Below are positions 36,711 to 44,403 of a stretch of 64,000 bases of DNA, in pieces. The translations under genes were made by a program, and so were the position numbers. Position 1 is the first letter of the stretch. Every line of letters begins with the position of its first letter. The notes beneath the pieces are model-generated. The model was not told the DNA's origin. It ran no database searches and saw nothing but the letters and a program-made list of their open reading frames with translations. The DNA comes from Parapusillimonas sp013416435. Its GTDB lineage: Bacteria > Pseudomonadota > Gammaproteobacteria > Burkholderiales > Burkholderiaceae_B. The stretch covers positions 930,001 through 994,000 of the forward strand of contig NZ_CP197474.1 in assembly GCF_052180245.1 (NCBI RefSeq), read 5' to 3'.

Positions 36711-37529
36711 TCATTCGCGCGCCGGCCGGTAGCCCAGCTGGCGCGAGACCTCTGCCGCGCATTCTTTCAGGGCTACTGCGGTCGGCCCGTTGGTGCTGGC
36801 GTCGAACAGCGAGCTGGGCCCCAGGCTGGTAAGCGCCAGGACGATGTTGCCCGAATGGTTGAACACCGGCACGGACAGGGCGTCGATGCCTGGCAGCGGA
36901 TTGCCCAGCGCCCGCGCCAAGCCTGTTTTCCGGATATCCTGAAGCAGGGCGCTCAAGGCTTCGGGGCTGGGCCGCAAGGCGCTGATGCTGGTGACCACCG
37001 CCTTGTCCCCGATTTCCCGCTCGATATAGTGTTCGGCCACCTTGGGCGGCAGCCAGGCCGCGAATACATGCCCTGTGGCCGTATGCAGCATGGACATGAC
37101 CGTACCGGTGCGCATGTTCACATGGACCGGGTAGCTGGCCTCTGAAATGTGGATCATCGTCGGCCCATGCGAACCCAGCACGGCAATGGCCAGGGTGTGG
37201 CCGATCTTGCTCGCCAGCGCCTGGACATGGGGCAGGGCAACGCGGACCGGATCCAGGCGTTGCAGGCTGACCAGGCCCATTTGCAGCGCGAAAGGCCCGA
37301 GTTCGTACTGGCTGGTCGCGGAGTCCTGCTGAACGAGCCCCACGCGCGAGAAGCTGACCAGATAAGGATGCGCCTTCGCGGACGTCATGCCCGCCCGCTG
37401 CGCAAGATCCCGCAAGGTCAGCGGCACCCCCGCATCGACCAGGGCGGCAAGGAGCGGAAAGCCGGTTTCCACCGATTGGATGCTGCGACGGCTGTCGTTG
37501 GGCTTGGACGTGGCGTTGTTTCCGAGCAT
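36711..37529 (-). CDS. IclR-family transcriptional regulator
   Basis: A 272-residue regulator with a winged helix at residues 15-75 (SIQSVETGFPLLAALVDAGVPLTLRDLAQRAGMTSAKAHPYLVSFSRVGLV) and an IclR effector domain (about 95-265). It sits upstream of phnD on the same strand, separated by 105 bases, so it may regulate the importer or an unlinked pathway. The effector cannot be predicted. Confidence 0.9.
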   Translation of the reverse strand: MLGNNATSKPNDSRRSIQSVETGFPLLAALVDAGVPLTLRDLAQRAGMTSAKAHPYLVSFSRVGLVQQDSATSQYELGPFALQMGLVSLQRLDPVRVALPHVQALASKIGHTLAIAVLGSHGPTMIHISEASYPVHVNMRTGTVMSMLHTATGHVFAAWLPPKVAEHYIEREIGDKAVVTSISALRPSPEALSALLQDIRKTGLARALGNPLPGIDALSVPVFNHSGNIVLALTSLGPSSLFDASTNGPTAVALKECAAEVSRQLGYRPARE

Positions 37530-37576
37530 GATGCGAACGGGAAGTTGTTCCAGCGACGATATTACCAGGGGCTGAC

Positions 37577-37664
37577 GGGGTCAGACCCCTTCAACCGGCA
37601 CGGGGTCAGACCCTATAGGGTCTGACCCCAACGCCTCCAGCGTGACCCTATAGGGTCCGACCCC
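37577..37664. repeat. Palindromic repeat cluster, shortened two-arm copy and part copies
   Basis: A single arm lies at 37577-37589. A two-arm copy at 37602-37629 has its inner ends trimmed equally (centre TATA). A further copy with a damaged left end lies at 37642-37664. They lie in the divergent gap between the IclR gene and ribBX, leaving about 115 bases for the ribBX promoter. Confidence 0.9.
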
Positions 37665-37782
37665 AATCCCTCCTGCGTCAGGCAGAGTTTCCCGTTCTGG
37701 GCAACAATGCGCCTTCACAGCCGGTTCAGGCGTTAAAATGGGTCAACTTTCCGATGAGCCTTCGGGCCTTTAACTTATAGTC

Positions 37783-38952
37783 ATGAGCAATATTTCCGAT
37801 TTGGATCTGGATGCGGCGCAGTCCTTCGATATCTCGCCGGTACCGGAAATCGTCGCCGAACTGCGCGCCGGCCGGCTGGTCATTCTGGTCGACGAAGAAG
37901 ACCGCGAAAACGAGGGCGATCTGGTCATGGCGGCGGAATACGTCACGCCGGAAGCCATCAACTTCATGGTGACGCACGCCCGGGGGCTGGTCTGCCTGAC
38001 CCTGACGGAAGAGCGGTGCAGGCAGCTGGAGCTGCCCCTGATGGCAAGCCGCAACGGCACGCGCTTCGGAACGAACTTCACCATGTCCATCGAGGCCGCC
38101 GAAGGCGTCGAAACGGGTATTTCGGCCGCCGACCGCGCCCGCACCATCCAGGTCGCGGTCGCGCGCGATGCCAAGCCGTCCGATCTGGTCCAGCCCGGGC
38201 ATATCTTCCCGGTGCAGGCCGTGCGTGGCGGCGTGCTGGTTCGCGCCGGCCACACGGAAGCGGGCTGCGACCTGACGGCGCTGGCCGGCCTTACCCCGGC
38301 CGCCGTCATCTGCGAGGTCCTGAAGCCCGACGGCACCATGGCGCGCCTGCCGGACCTCAAGCTCTTCGCGCGCGAACACGGCCTGAAGATCGGCACCATC
38401 GCCGATCTCATCCAGTATCGCAGCGAGCATGAATCCATGGTCGAACGCCTGGCCAGCCGCGACATCAAGACGGCCTGGGGCGAATTCAAAGCGGTCGCCT
38501 ATCGCGATCTGGCATCCGGGGCAACGCACTTGGCGCTCACGCACGGCACGATCACGCCAGACATCGAAACACTGGTCCGGGTCCACGAACCCACCAGCCT
38601 GCTCGACGTCCTCGTCGACGGCGAAACCGCCCACAGCTGGAGCGTGCCCAGCGCACTCAGGGCCATCTCCGCCGCGCCTTCGGGCGTGATGATCATGCTC
38701 AACTGCCAGGGCTCCGAAGAGCTGATCTCCAGTCAGTTCGAGGCCTGGAACCAGGACCCCGCGCCGGGCGGCAAGCTCAGCGACCGCGAAAGCCGCTATG
38801 GCCTTCGCACCTACGGCATAGGCGCGCAAATCATGCGCGACCTGAATGTCGGAAAAGCCCGTCTGCTGGCTCGGCCGCGAAAAATGCCGAGCATGGCCGG
38901 TTTTTCCCTGACCATAACAGGTTACGATAGCGAACCTCTTTCCCACCCCTGA
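37783..38952 (+). CDS. ribB: 3,4-dihydroxy-2-butanone-4-phosphate synthase with degenerate GTP cyclohydrolase II domain (RibBX type)
   Basis: A 389-residue riboflavin enzyme. The N-terminal DHBP synthase domain (about 20-220) is intact, with DEEDRENEGDLVMAAE and GHIFPVQA. The C-terminal domain keeps the RibA fold outline (THLALTHG, YGLRTYGIGAQIMRDL) but lacks the zinc-binding cysteine cluster that active GTP cyclohydrolase II needs; only one cysteine (LNCQG) is seen in it. This matches the RibBX variant described in Proteobacteria, which supplies only the RibB activity. A separate RibA should be elsewhere. No FMN riboswitch was found upstream. ribH follows 15 bases later. Confidence 0.92.
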   Translation: MSNISDLDLDAAQSFDISPVPEIVAELRAGRLVILVDEEDRENEGDLVMAAEYVTPEAINFMVTHARGLVCLTLTEERCRQLELPLMASRNGTRFGTNFTMSIEAAEGVETGISAADRARTIQVAVARDAKPSDLVQPGHIFPVQAVRGGVLVRAGHTEAGCDLTALAGLTPAAVICEVLKPDGTMARLPDLKLFAREHGLKIGTIADLIQYRSEHESMVERLASRDIKTAWGEFKAVAYRDLASGATHLALTHGTITPDIETLVRVHEPTSLLDVLVDGETAHSWSVPSALRAISAAPSGVMIMLNCQGSEELISSQFEAWNQDPAPGGKLSDRESRYGLRTYGIGAQIMRDLNVGKARLLARPRKMPSMAGFSLTITGYDSEPLSHP

Positions 38953-38967
38953 CAGGAACTGCCGACT

Positions 38968-39486
38968 ATGAATCCATATACTTTGTCTCCCGATCTCAAC
39001 GGGGAAGGTCTGCATATAGGTATTGTGCGTGCGCGCTTCAACGAAGAGATCGGCGTGGCTGAACTCGACGCCTGCCTGGCCGAGCTGGCCGAATTGGGCG
39101 TGGATGAGCGCGATGTCATGGTCGTGACCGTGCCCGGGGCCCTCGAACTGGGCATCACCCTGGCGCAAATGGCGGAAACCTTCGAGTTCGACGCCCTGAT
39201 CGCATTGGGCGCCGTAATCCGCGGCGAAACCTATCATTTCGAGATCGTCAGCAATGAAAGCGCTTCGGCCATCAGCCGTGTCGCGCTCGAAACCGGAATT
39301 CCGGTCGCCAATGGCGTGCTGACGACCGACACCGACGAGCAGGCGCAGGCGCGCGCTGCCGAAAAAGGCCGTGATTGCGCCCGTGGCGCGGTCGAAATGG
39401 CCAACCTCGTGGCCGCTCTCGAGCCAGAGTCCGATGACGACGATGACTATGAAGACGACGAGGATGACGAAGACGACGAGGATTGA
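38968..39486 (+). CDS. ribH: 6,7-dimethyl-8-ribityllumazine synthase with acidic tail
   Basis: A 172-residue lumazine synthase. The fold motifs are present: ARFNEEIGVAELDAC, VPGALELGITLAQMAE, ALGAVIRGETYHFEIVSNESA (with the active-site histidine) and NGVLTTDTDEQA. The enzyme normally ends near residue 152; here about 20 extra residues follow, almost all Asp and Glu (SDDDDDYEDDEDDEDDED). On the DNA this tail contains GAGGATGACGAAG repeats and the ribosome site for nusB. The ribB-ribH-nusB-thiL order is conserved in betaproteobacteria. Confidence 0.94.
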   Translation: MNPYTLSPDLNGEGLHIGIVRARFNEEIGVAELDACLAELAELGVDERDVMVVTVPGALELGITLAQMAETFEFDALIALGAVIRGETYHFEIVSNESASAISRVALETGIPVANGVLTTDTDEQAQARAAEKGRDCARGAVEMANLVAALEPESDDDDDYEDDEDDEDDED

Positions 39487-39490
39487 TACT

Positions 39491-39991
39491 TTGACCACAA
39501 GCAAAACGAAGGCCGCGTCCACGGGCGGGCCTTCCCGCTCCAATGCCCGCAGCGCCCGCCGGCGCGCGCGCGAATTCGCCCTGCAGGGCGTCTACGCATG
39601 GTTGCTGCGCGGCGACGCCGGCCTGCAGGAGGCCGGTGAGATCGACGCCCACATCCGCGACGATGAAGAATTCCAGGAGGCCGACGCAGCCTGGTTCAAG
39701 ACCTTGCTGCATGGCGTGCTGCGCGAAGCGCCCGCGCTGCGCGAACGCTTCCTGCCCTATGTCGATCGGCCGCTCGAAGAGCTGTCCCCCATCGAGCACG
39801 GCATTTTGCTCATCGGCAGCTACGAGCTCGTCCACCACATCGAAGTCCCCTACAAAGTGGCCATCAACGAGGCAGTGGAACTGGCCAAATCCTTTGGCGG
39901 CACAGACGGCTTCAAGTTCGTGAACGGCGTGCTGGACAAGATGGCCGCCGATGTCCGGCCCGTCGAAGCGCAGGCCGCCACACGCCGGTAG
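39491..39991 (+). CDS. nusB: Transcription antitermination factor NusB
   Basis: A 166-residue NusB. The RNA-binding N-terminus is basic (SARRRAREFALQGVYAWLL), followed by the helical core with LRERFLPYVDRPLEELSPIEHGILLIGSYEL and the C-terminal signature VPYKVAINEAVELAKSFGGTDGFKFVNGVLDKMA. No ATG fits well; the TTG at 39491 is preferred because a GAGGA site inside the end of ribH lies 10 bases upstream. In-frame ATGs within the ribH tail are alternatives. NusB works with NusE in rRNA antitermination. Confidence 0.9.
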   Translation: MTTSKTKAASTGGPSRSNARSARRRAREFALQGVYAWLLRGDAGLQEAGEIDAHIRDDEEFQEADAAWFKTLLHGVLREAPALRERFLPYVDRPLEELSPIEHGILLIGSYELVHHIEVPYKVAINEAVELAKSFGGTDGFKFVNGVLDKMAADVRPVEAQAATRR

Positions 39992-39997
39992 GGCCTG

Positions 39998-40957
39998 TTG
40001 GGTACGGAATTCGACCTCATCGCCCGTTATTTCAATCGGCCCGCTCCGCCGGACTATCTCGGGGTGGGCGACGACTGCGCGCTCATTCCCGTGACCGCCG
40101 GCCATAGGCTGGCCACCAGCACCGACCTGCTTGTCCAGGGTCGGCATTTCTTCGCCGACATGGACCCTCGTGCGCTTGGCCACAAGGCATTGGCCGTCAA
40201 TCTGTCGGACCTTGCCGCGATGGGCGCCAGACCGCTGGCCTGCCTGCTCGGTGTATCCCTTCCCAAGGCAGACCATGCCTGGCTCGAGGCGTTTTCCGGC
40301 GGCTTTCATGCCTTGGCGCAACGCGCGGGCTGCCCGCTCGTGGGGGGGGATACCACGCGCAGCGAGGACGGCATCGCCATCAGCGTCACCGTCATGGGAG
40401 AAGTCCTGCCGGAACACGCGTTGCGCCGTTCGTCCGCCCAGGCGAACGACGATATCTGGCTGACGGGCACACTGGGCGCTCCAGATATCGCCTTGCGCCT
40501 GCTGCAAGGGCGTTTGCCGTCCGACGCGCATCGGCTGGCGGCAACACGGCGCCAGCTGGAATGGCCCGAGCCGCCGATGGCATTCGCCGCCGCCCTGGCC
40601 GGCGTCGCGCGCGCCGCGCTGGACATCTCTGATGGACTCGTTCAGGACCTGGGCCATATATTGAAAGCAAGCGCTTGCGGCGCGGAACTGGAATACGCCG
40701 AACTGCCTGTTGACGACGCCTTGGCCGGGCTCGAAGATGAACTCATCCGCAATGCGGTGCTGACGGGCGGCGACGTCTATCAGTTGTGCTTTACCGCGGC
40801 ACCCGGCGAACGCGTGCGTATCCTTGAATTGGCGGATCAGTTCAGGCTGCGATTGACGCGTATCGGCCGTATCGTCCCCGAGCCAGGATTGCGCATAAGC
40901 CACGGCGATCGCGCCATCGAGCCGCCCGCCGAGGGCGGCTTCGATCATTTTTCCTGA
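39998..40957 (+). CDS. thiL: Thiamine-monophosphate kinase
   Basis: A 319-residue kinase making thiamine diphosphate from thiamine monophosphate. It has the metal- and ATP-binding motifs of the PurM/ThiL fold: EFDLIARYFNRP, VGDDCALIPV, STDLLVQGRHF, LAVNLSDLAAMGARPLACLL, GGDTTRSEDGIAISVTVMG and LDISDGLVQDL. The start codon is TTG at 39998, six bases after the nusB stop. Confidence 0.94.
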   Translation: MGTEFDLIARYFNRPAPPDYLGVGDDCALIPVTAGHRLATSTDLLVQGRHFFADMDPRALGHKALAVNLSDLAAMGARPLACLLGVSLPKADHAWLEAFSGGFHALAQRAGCPLVGGDTTRSEDGIAISVTVMGEVLPEHALRRSSAQANDDIWLTGTLGAPDIALRLLQGRLPSDAHRLAATRRQLEWPEPPMAFAAALAGVARAALDISDGLVQDLGHILKASACGAELEYAELPVDDALAGLEDELIRNAVLTGGDVYQLCFTAAPGERVRILELADQFRLRLTRIGRIVPEPGLRISHGDRAIEPPAEGGFDHFS

Positions 40958-40982
40958 ACCTGCCGGACTCATCGATCACACC

Positions 40983-41510
40983 ATGCCGGACATCCACCAA
41001 ACCAGACCAGCCAGCAAAACAAGGGTAGCCGTGGCGCCGGCCTGGGCATTCGGCGCCGTGCACCGCATCATCGCGTTCGGCCTGGGAAGCGGCTTGCTCC
41101 GTCCCGCCCCGGGCACCTGGGGAACCTTGCTGGGCTGGCTGCTGTGGGCCGTGGCGGTGGGCCGCCTGCCCGATCCCTACATCGCTGCGATCATCCTGGC
41201 TGCATTTGCCCTGGGATGCTGGGCTTGCGGAAAGACGGGACGGGAAATGGGCGTGCCGGACCATGGCGGAATGGTCTGGGACGAAATCGTCGCGTTCTGG
41301 CTCGTGCTTTGGCTCACCCCTTCCAGCCTGATCGCGCAGGCGGTGGCGTTCGCCGTGTTCCGGGGGTTCGACATCATCAAGCCACCGCCCGTACGCTATT
41401 TCGATGCGCGCCTGAAGAACGGTTTCGGCGTGATGTGGGATGATATCCTGGCCGCGGCCTATAGTTTGCTACTCATGGCCGTCTTCGTCCGACTCGGGGT
41501 GTTTGCATGA
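40983..41510 (+). CDS. pgpA: Phosphatidylglycerophosphatase A
   Basis: A 175-residue membrane phosphatase that makes phosphatidylglycerol. Motifs are FGLGSGLLRPAPGTWGTLLG, then DHGGMVWDEIVAFW with the catalytic acidic residues, then FRGFDIIKPPPVRYFDARLKNGFGVMWDDILA. There are three to four hydrophobic helices. The start at 40983 gives a soluble lead of about 20 residues. It overlaps the next gene by ATGA. Confidence 0.94.
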   Translation: MPDIHQTRPASKTRVAVAPAWAFGAVHRIIAFGLGSGLLRPAPGTWGTLLGWLLWAVAVGRLPDPYIAAIILAAFALGCWACGKTGREMGVPDHGGMVWDEIVAFWLVLWLTPSSLIAQAVAFAVFRGFDIIKPPPVRYFDARLKNGFGVMWDDILAAAYSLLLMAVFVRLGVFA

Positions 41511-42013
41511 CAAATCACGACGCATTGATATTTGCTCCACAACTCGGTAATGCCTTGCGGGAGCGCGGCTGGATGTTCGCTTGCGCGGAGTCCTGCACAG
41601 GCGGCCTGCTGGCGGCCGCCATGACCGATACGCCGGGATCCAGCCTATGGTTCGACCGCGGTTTCGTCACCTACAGCAATGCGGCAAAAATACAGCATTT
41701 GCACGTCAATGCGGAAACACTGGAGCGCTTCGGGGCGGTCAGTGAAGAAACAGCCATGGAGATGGCCTCGGGCGTATTGACCGTCACGCGCGATGCCCAC
41801 GTGGCAATATCCACCACCGGCATCGCGGGTCCCGACGGCGGCACGCCGGGCAAGCCGGTGGGCATGGTGTGTTTCGGCTTTGCCCAGCGCACCTCTCAAG
41901 GCGTCGTAACGCGGGCGGTCACGCGGGTGTTCGAAGGCGATCGCCAGCAGGTCCGCAATGCCGCAGTGGCTTTTGCGCTGGCCACCGCGCTGGATTTCAT
42001 GGCCGATACTTGA
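41507..42013 (+). CDS. pncC: Nicotinamide-nucleotide amidohydrolase, CinA C-terminal type (PncC)
   Basis: A 168-residue CinA_C domain protein without the N-terminal MoaB-like domain. Motifs are FACAESCTGGLLAAAMTDTPGSSLWFDRGFVTYSNAAK, then VSEETAMEMASG, then ISTTGIAGPDGGTPGKPVGMVCFG. It deamidates nicotinamide mononucleotide in NAD salvage. It overlaps pgpA by four bases. Its TGA stop lies directly against the first base of a palindromic repeat copy at 42014. Confidence 0.93.
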   Translation: MTNHDALIFAPQLGNALRERGWMFACAESCTGGLLAAAMTDTPGSSLWFDRGFVTYSNAAKIQHLHVNAETLERFGAVSEETAMEMASGVLTVTRDAHVAISTTGIAGPDGGTPGKPVGMVCFGFAQRTSQGVVTRAVTRVFEGDRQQVRNAAVAFALATALDFMADT

Positions 42014-42124
42014 GGGGTCAGACCCCATGCGGGGTCTGACCCCTGGATCTTTCGAGCAGCGTCGCTGGGGTCAGACCCCGCATGGGGTCTGACCCCTCAC
42101 CGTCTCAACATGGGGTCTGACCCC
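42014..42124. repeat. Palindromic repeat cluster, two two-arm copies and a half copy
   Basis: Two-arm copies lie at 42014-42043 and 42067-42096, and a single arm at 42112-42124. The single arm lies inside the 3' end of pyrF, encoding its last residues (RGQTPC). The cluster fills the convergent pncC/pyrF gap. Confidence 0.95.
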
Positions 42125-42938
42125 TCGGAACCGCATTGATTGCATCGCGCGTGGCGCGCGCCGCCTGCGCGGCGGCTTCGCGCCAATCGTCTCCCGAGCT
42201 GGCGTACAGAATGGCCCGGGACGAATTGATCATCATGCCATTGCCTTGCGCATTGGCGCCCGCCCGGACAGTGGCGGGGATGTCGCCGCCCTGTGCGCCT
42301 ATGCCCGGGACCAGCAAAGGCATGTCTCCCACGCGCGCCCTGACTTTGGCGATTTCATCGGGGAAAGTCGCGCCCACCACCAGGCCGCATTGGCCATTGG
42401 TATTCCAGCGCTCGGCCACCAGGCTTGCCACTTTCAGATAAAGCGGCGTGCCTTCCGCATCTTCCAGGAATTGCAGATCGGATCCGCCCTCGTTCGAAGT
42501 GCGGCACAGCACGATCACGCCCTTGCTTTTCCATTCCAGATAGGGCTGCAGGGAATCGAAACCCATGTAGGGATTCACCGTGACGGCATCCGCCTGGTAG
42601 CGCTCGAATGCTTCGCGGGCGTACTGCTCGGCGGTGGATCCGATATCGCCACGCTTGGCGTCAAGAATGATGGGCAGTTCGGGATGGTGCGTGAGTATGT
42701 AGGCGCAAAGTTCTTCCAGCTGATCTTCGGCGCGATGCGCGGAAAAATAGGCGATCTGCGGTTTCACCGCGCACGAGTACGGGGCGGTTACATCGACGAT
42801 GGAGCGGCAGAACTCGAAAATGGCATCCGGACGCCCTTGCAGCTCGGCCGGGAAGCGCTGGGTATCGGGATCCAGGCCGACTGTGAGTAGCGATCCGCTG
42901 CTGGACCAGGCGTTTTCGAGTTTTTGCGTGAAAATCAT
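42105..42938 (-). CDS. pyrF: Orotidine 5'-phosphate decarboxylase, type 2
   Basis: A 277-residue OMP decarboxylase of the longer type 2 group. Key residues lie in VGLDPDTQRFP, CAVKPQIAYF and the catalytic IILDAKRGDIGSTAEQYA (Lys/Asp tetrad), with VVGATFPDEIAKVR and LLVPGIGAQGGD near the end. It makes UMP. The final codons (PRGQTPC) come from a half copy of the palindromic repeat, and the stop lies just beyond it. The start at 42938 (MIFTQKLENAW) is standard. Confidence 0.95.
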   Translation of the reverse strand: MIFTQKLENAWSSSGSLLTVGLDPDTQRFPAELQGRPDAIFEFCRSIVDVTAPYSCAVKPQIAYFSAHRAEDQLEELCAYILTHHPELPIILDAKRGDIGSTAEQYAREAFERYQADAVTVNPYMGFDSLQPYLEWKSKGVIVLCRTSNEGGSDLQFLEDAEGTPLYLKVASLVAERWNTNGQCGLVVGATFPDEIAKVRARVGDMPLLVPGIGAQGGDIPATVRAGANAQGNGMMINSSRAILYASSGDDWREAAAQAARATRDAINAVPRGQTPC

Positions 42939-43001
42939 GGAAGAGGCGTCAAAATAATGGATGCAGCCGAAGATTATAGGCTGCGGGATGGGGCGTGCCA
43001 G

Positions 43002-43394
43002 TCAGCTCCAGGCGCCGAAGCGCGCACCGAGCACGGTCACCCATACGGCGGTGGCAAAGAGAATGGCCAGCAGCACCGCCGCACTGCCCAGGTCCTTGGC
43101 GCGGCCGATTAGAGGGTGATGATCCAGAGTGATCGTGTCGGCCAAGGCTTCCAGCGCGGAATTGACGAGTTCGACGATCAGCACGAAGACCAGTACGCCG
43201 ATCAGCAGCAGTGCCTCGACGACGCTGCGGGCCAGGAAAATGGCGGCGGGCACGAGCACGCAGGCCGCCAGAAGCTCCTGCCGGAATGCGGCTTCGTGCC
43301 GGAATGCGGCGTTCAGCCCCTTGGCCGAATAGCGCAAGGCGTTCAGCAGCCGGCCGAATCCGCCCTTGCTTTTGTAAGGTGAGTGCACTTTCAT
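43002..43394 (-). CDS. dgkA: Diacylglycerol kinase DgkA
   Basis: A 130-residue integral membrane kinase that recycles diacylglycerol. It has an amphipathic start (GFGRLLNALRYSAKGLNAAFRHEAAFRQEL), three membrane helices, and the active-site stretch ELVNSALEALADTITLDHHPLIGRAKDLGSAAV, with the conserved Glu, Asn and Asp. The length is close to the normal 120-125 residues. It is upstream of pyrF on the same strand. Confidence 0.95.
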   Translation of the reverse strand: MKVHSPYKSKGGFGRLLNALRYSAKGLNAAFRHEAAFRQELLAACVLVPAAIFLARSVVEALLLIGVLVFVLIVELVNSALEALADTITLDHHPLIGRAKDLGSAAVLLAILFATAVWVTVLGARFGAWS

Positions 43395-43488
43395 TGCGTT
43401 GTTCTATGGATTGCAGACCCGGGTGAGAGCTTACACTATCACCGCGCCGGCGTCGGTACGACCCGCGTTATTTCAGGAGAGCAAATCA

Positions 43489-44268
43489 ATGGTTCAAGCA
43501 AAAAGGCCACTCGCATTGGTGACGGGGGCGGGAAGAAGCATAGGCCGATCGATCGCGCAGGCGCTGCATGAACGCGGCTACGCAGTCGCCGTGACGGACT
43601 TCGACGAGGAAAGCGCCGGCACGCTGGCAGGCGAATTGTCACCGGATGGCGACAGCGCGCGGGCCTACCGCCTGGACGTGAGCTCGGCTTCCAGCATCGC
43701 ACGGGTCTTCGAATCCGTCGAGCGCGAGATGGGCGACATCGATGTGCTGATCAACAATGCCGGTGTCTACCCCAGCCAGCCCGCGCTCGAAATGAGCGAG
43801 GAGGAGTGGGATCAGGTCATGGACACCAATCTGAAAGGCACATTCTTCTGCAGCCAGGCATTGGCCCGGAGCCTGGTCAAGCGCGGTACAGGAGGCAGCA
43901 TCGTCAACATCGCGTCGACATCGGCTTTTTCTGCCCGTACGGGCGTTGCGCACTACGGCGCATCGAAGGCCGGCGTGGTGATGCTGACCAAATCGCTGGC
44001 TCAGGAATTCGGCCCCTTGGGCATACGCGTCAATGCCGTGGCGCCCGGATTGGTCGAGGTGCGCGAAGGCCTGGTTTCGCCCGCCTATCGCGATCAGATC
44101 AGCACCGTCATTCCTTCCGGCCGCATCGGCACGCCCGATGATATCGTCGGCGTCGTCGCCTTCCTGCTCACGTCCGAGGCAAGCTATGTCAACGGCGAGT
44201 GCATTGTCGTCGATGGCGGTTTCCTGACGGGGCGCTTCGTGCAACGCGCAGCGGCCCGCACGGCGTAA
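43489..44268 (+). CDS. Short-chain dehydrogenase/reductase (SDR)
   Basis: A 259-residue classical SDR. The start at 43489 has AGGAGA eight bases upstream; the longer frame is rejected. Motifs: cofactor loop TGAGRSIGRSIAQAL, an aspartate after strand 2 (VTDFDEE, favouring NAD), NNAGVYPSQ, catalytic Ser in NIASTSAFSAR, and YGASKAG with the Tyr-Lys pair. The C-terminus ends GECIVVDGGFLTGR. The substrate is unknown. It converges on groL with a strong terminator between them. Confidence 0.9.
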   Translation: MVQAKRPLALVTGAGRSIGRSIAQALHERGYAVAVTDFDEESAGTLAGELSPDGDSARAYRLDVSSASSIARVFESVEREMGDIDVLINNAGVYPSQPALEMSEEEWDQVMDTNLKGTFFCSQALARSLVKRGTGGSIVNIASTSAFSARTGVAHYGASKAGVVMLTKSLAQEFGPLGIRVNAVAPGLVEVREGLVSPAYRDQISTVIPSGRIGTPDDIVGVVAFLLTSEASYVNGECIVVDGGFLTGRFVQRAAARTA

Positions 44269-44321
44269 AAGCGGAAAGCAAGAAAGGGGAAGGAAGGTCT
44301 CAACGCCGTTTTCGCCCATAA

Positions 44322-44348
44322 AAAATCCCGGCTCGAGGCCGGGATTTT
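44322..44348. terminator. Bidirectional intrinsic terminator between SDR and groL
   Basis: AAAATCCCGGC and GCCGGGATTTT form a perfect 11-base stem around a 5-base loop (TCGAG). A-rich sequence before and T-rich sequence after allow termination in both directions. This is the only conventional terminator seen in a convergent gap here; the others hold GGGGTC repeats instead. Confidence 0.9.
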
Positions 44349-44403
44349 CTTTGCAGGCGAGGCCTGGGCGAGCCGGCGGTAGTGCCGGCTCTGGCAATGA
44401 GGC

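Noticed and set aside
37665..37782. FMN riboswitch in front of ribBX
   Set aside because: The leader is about 115 bases and lacks the RFN element's conserved blocks.
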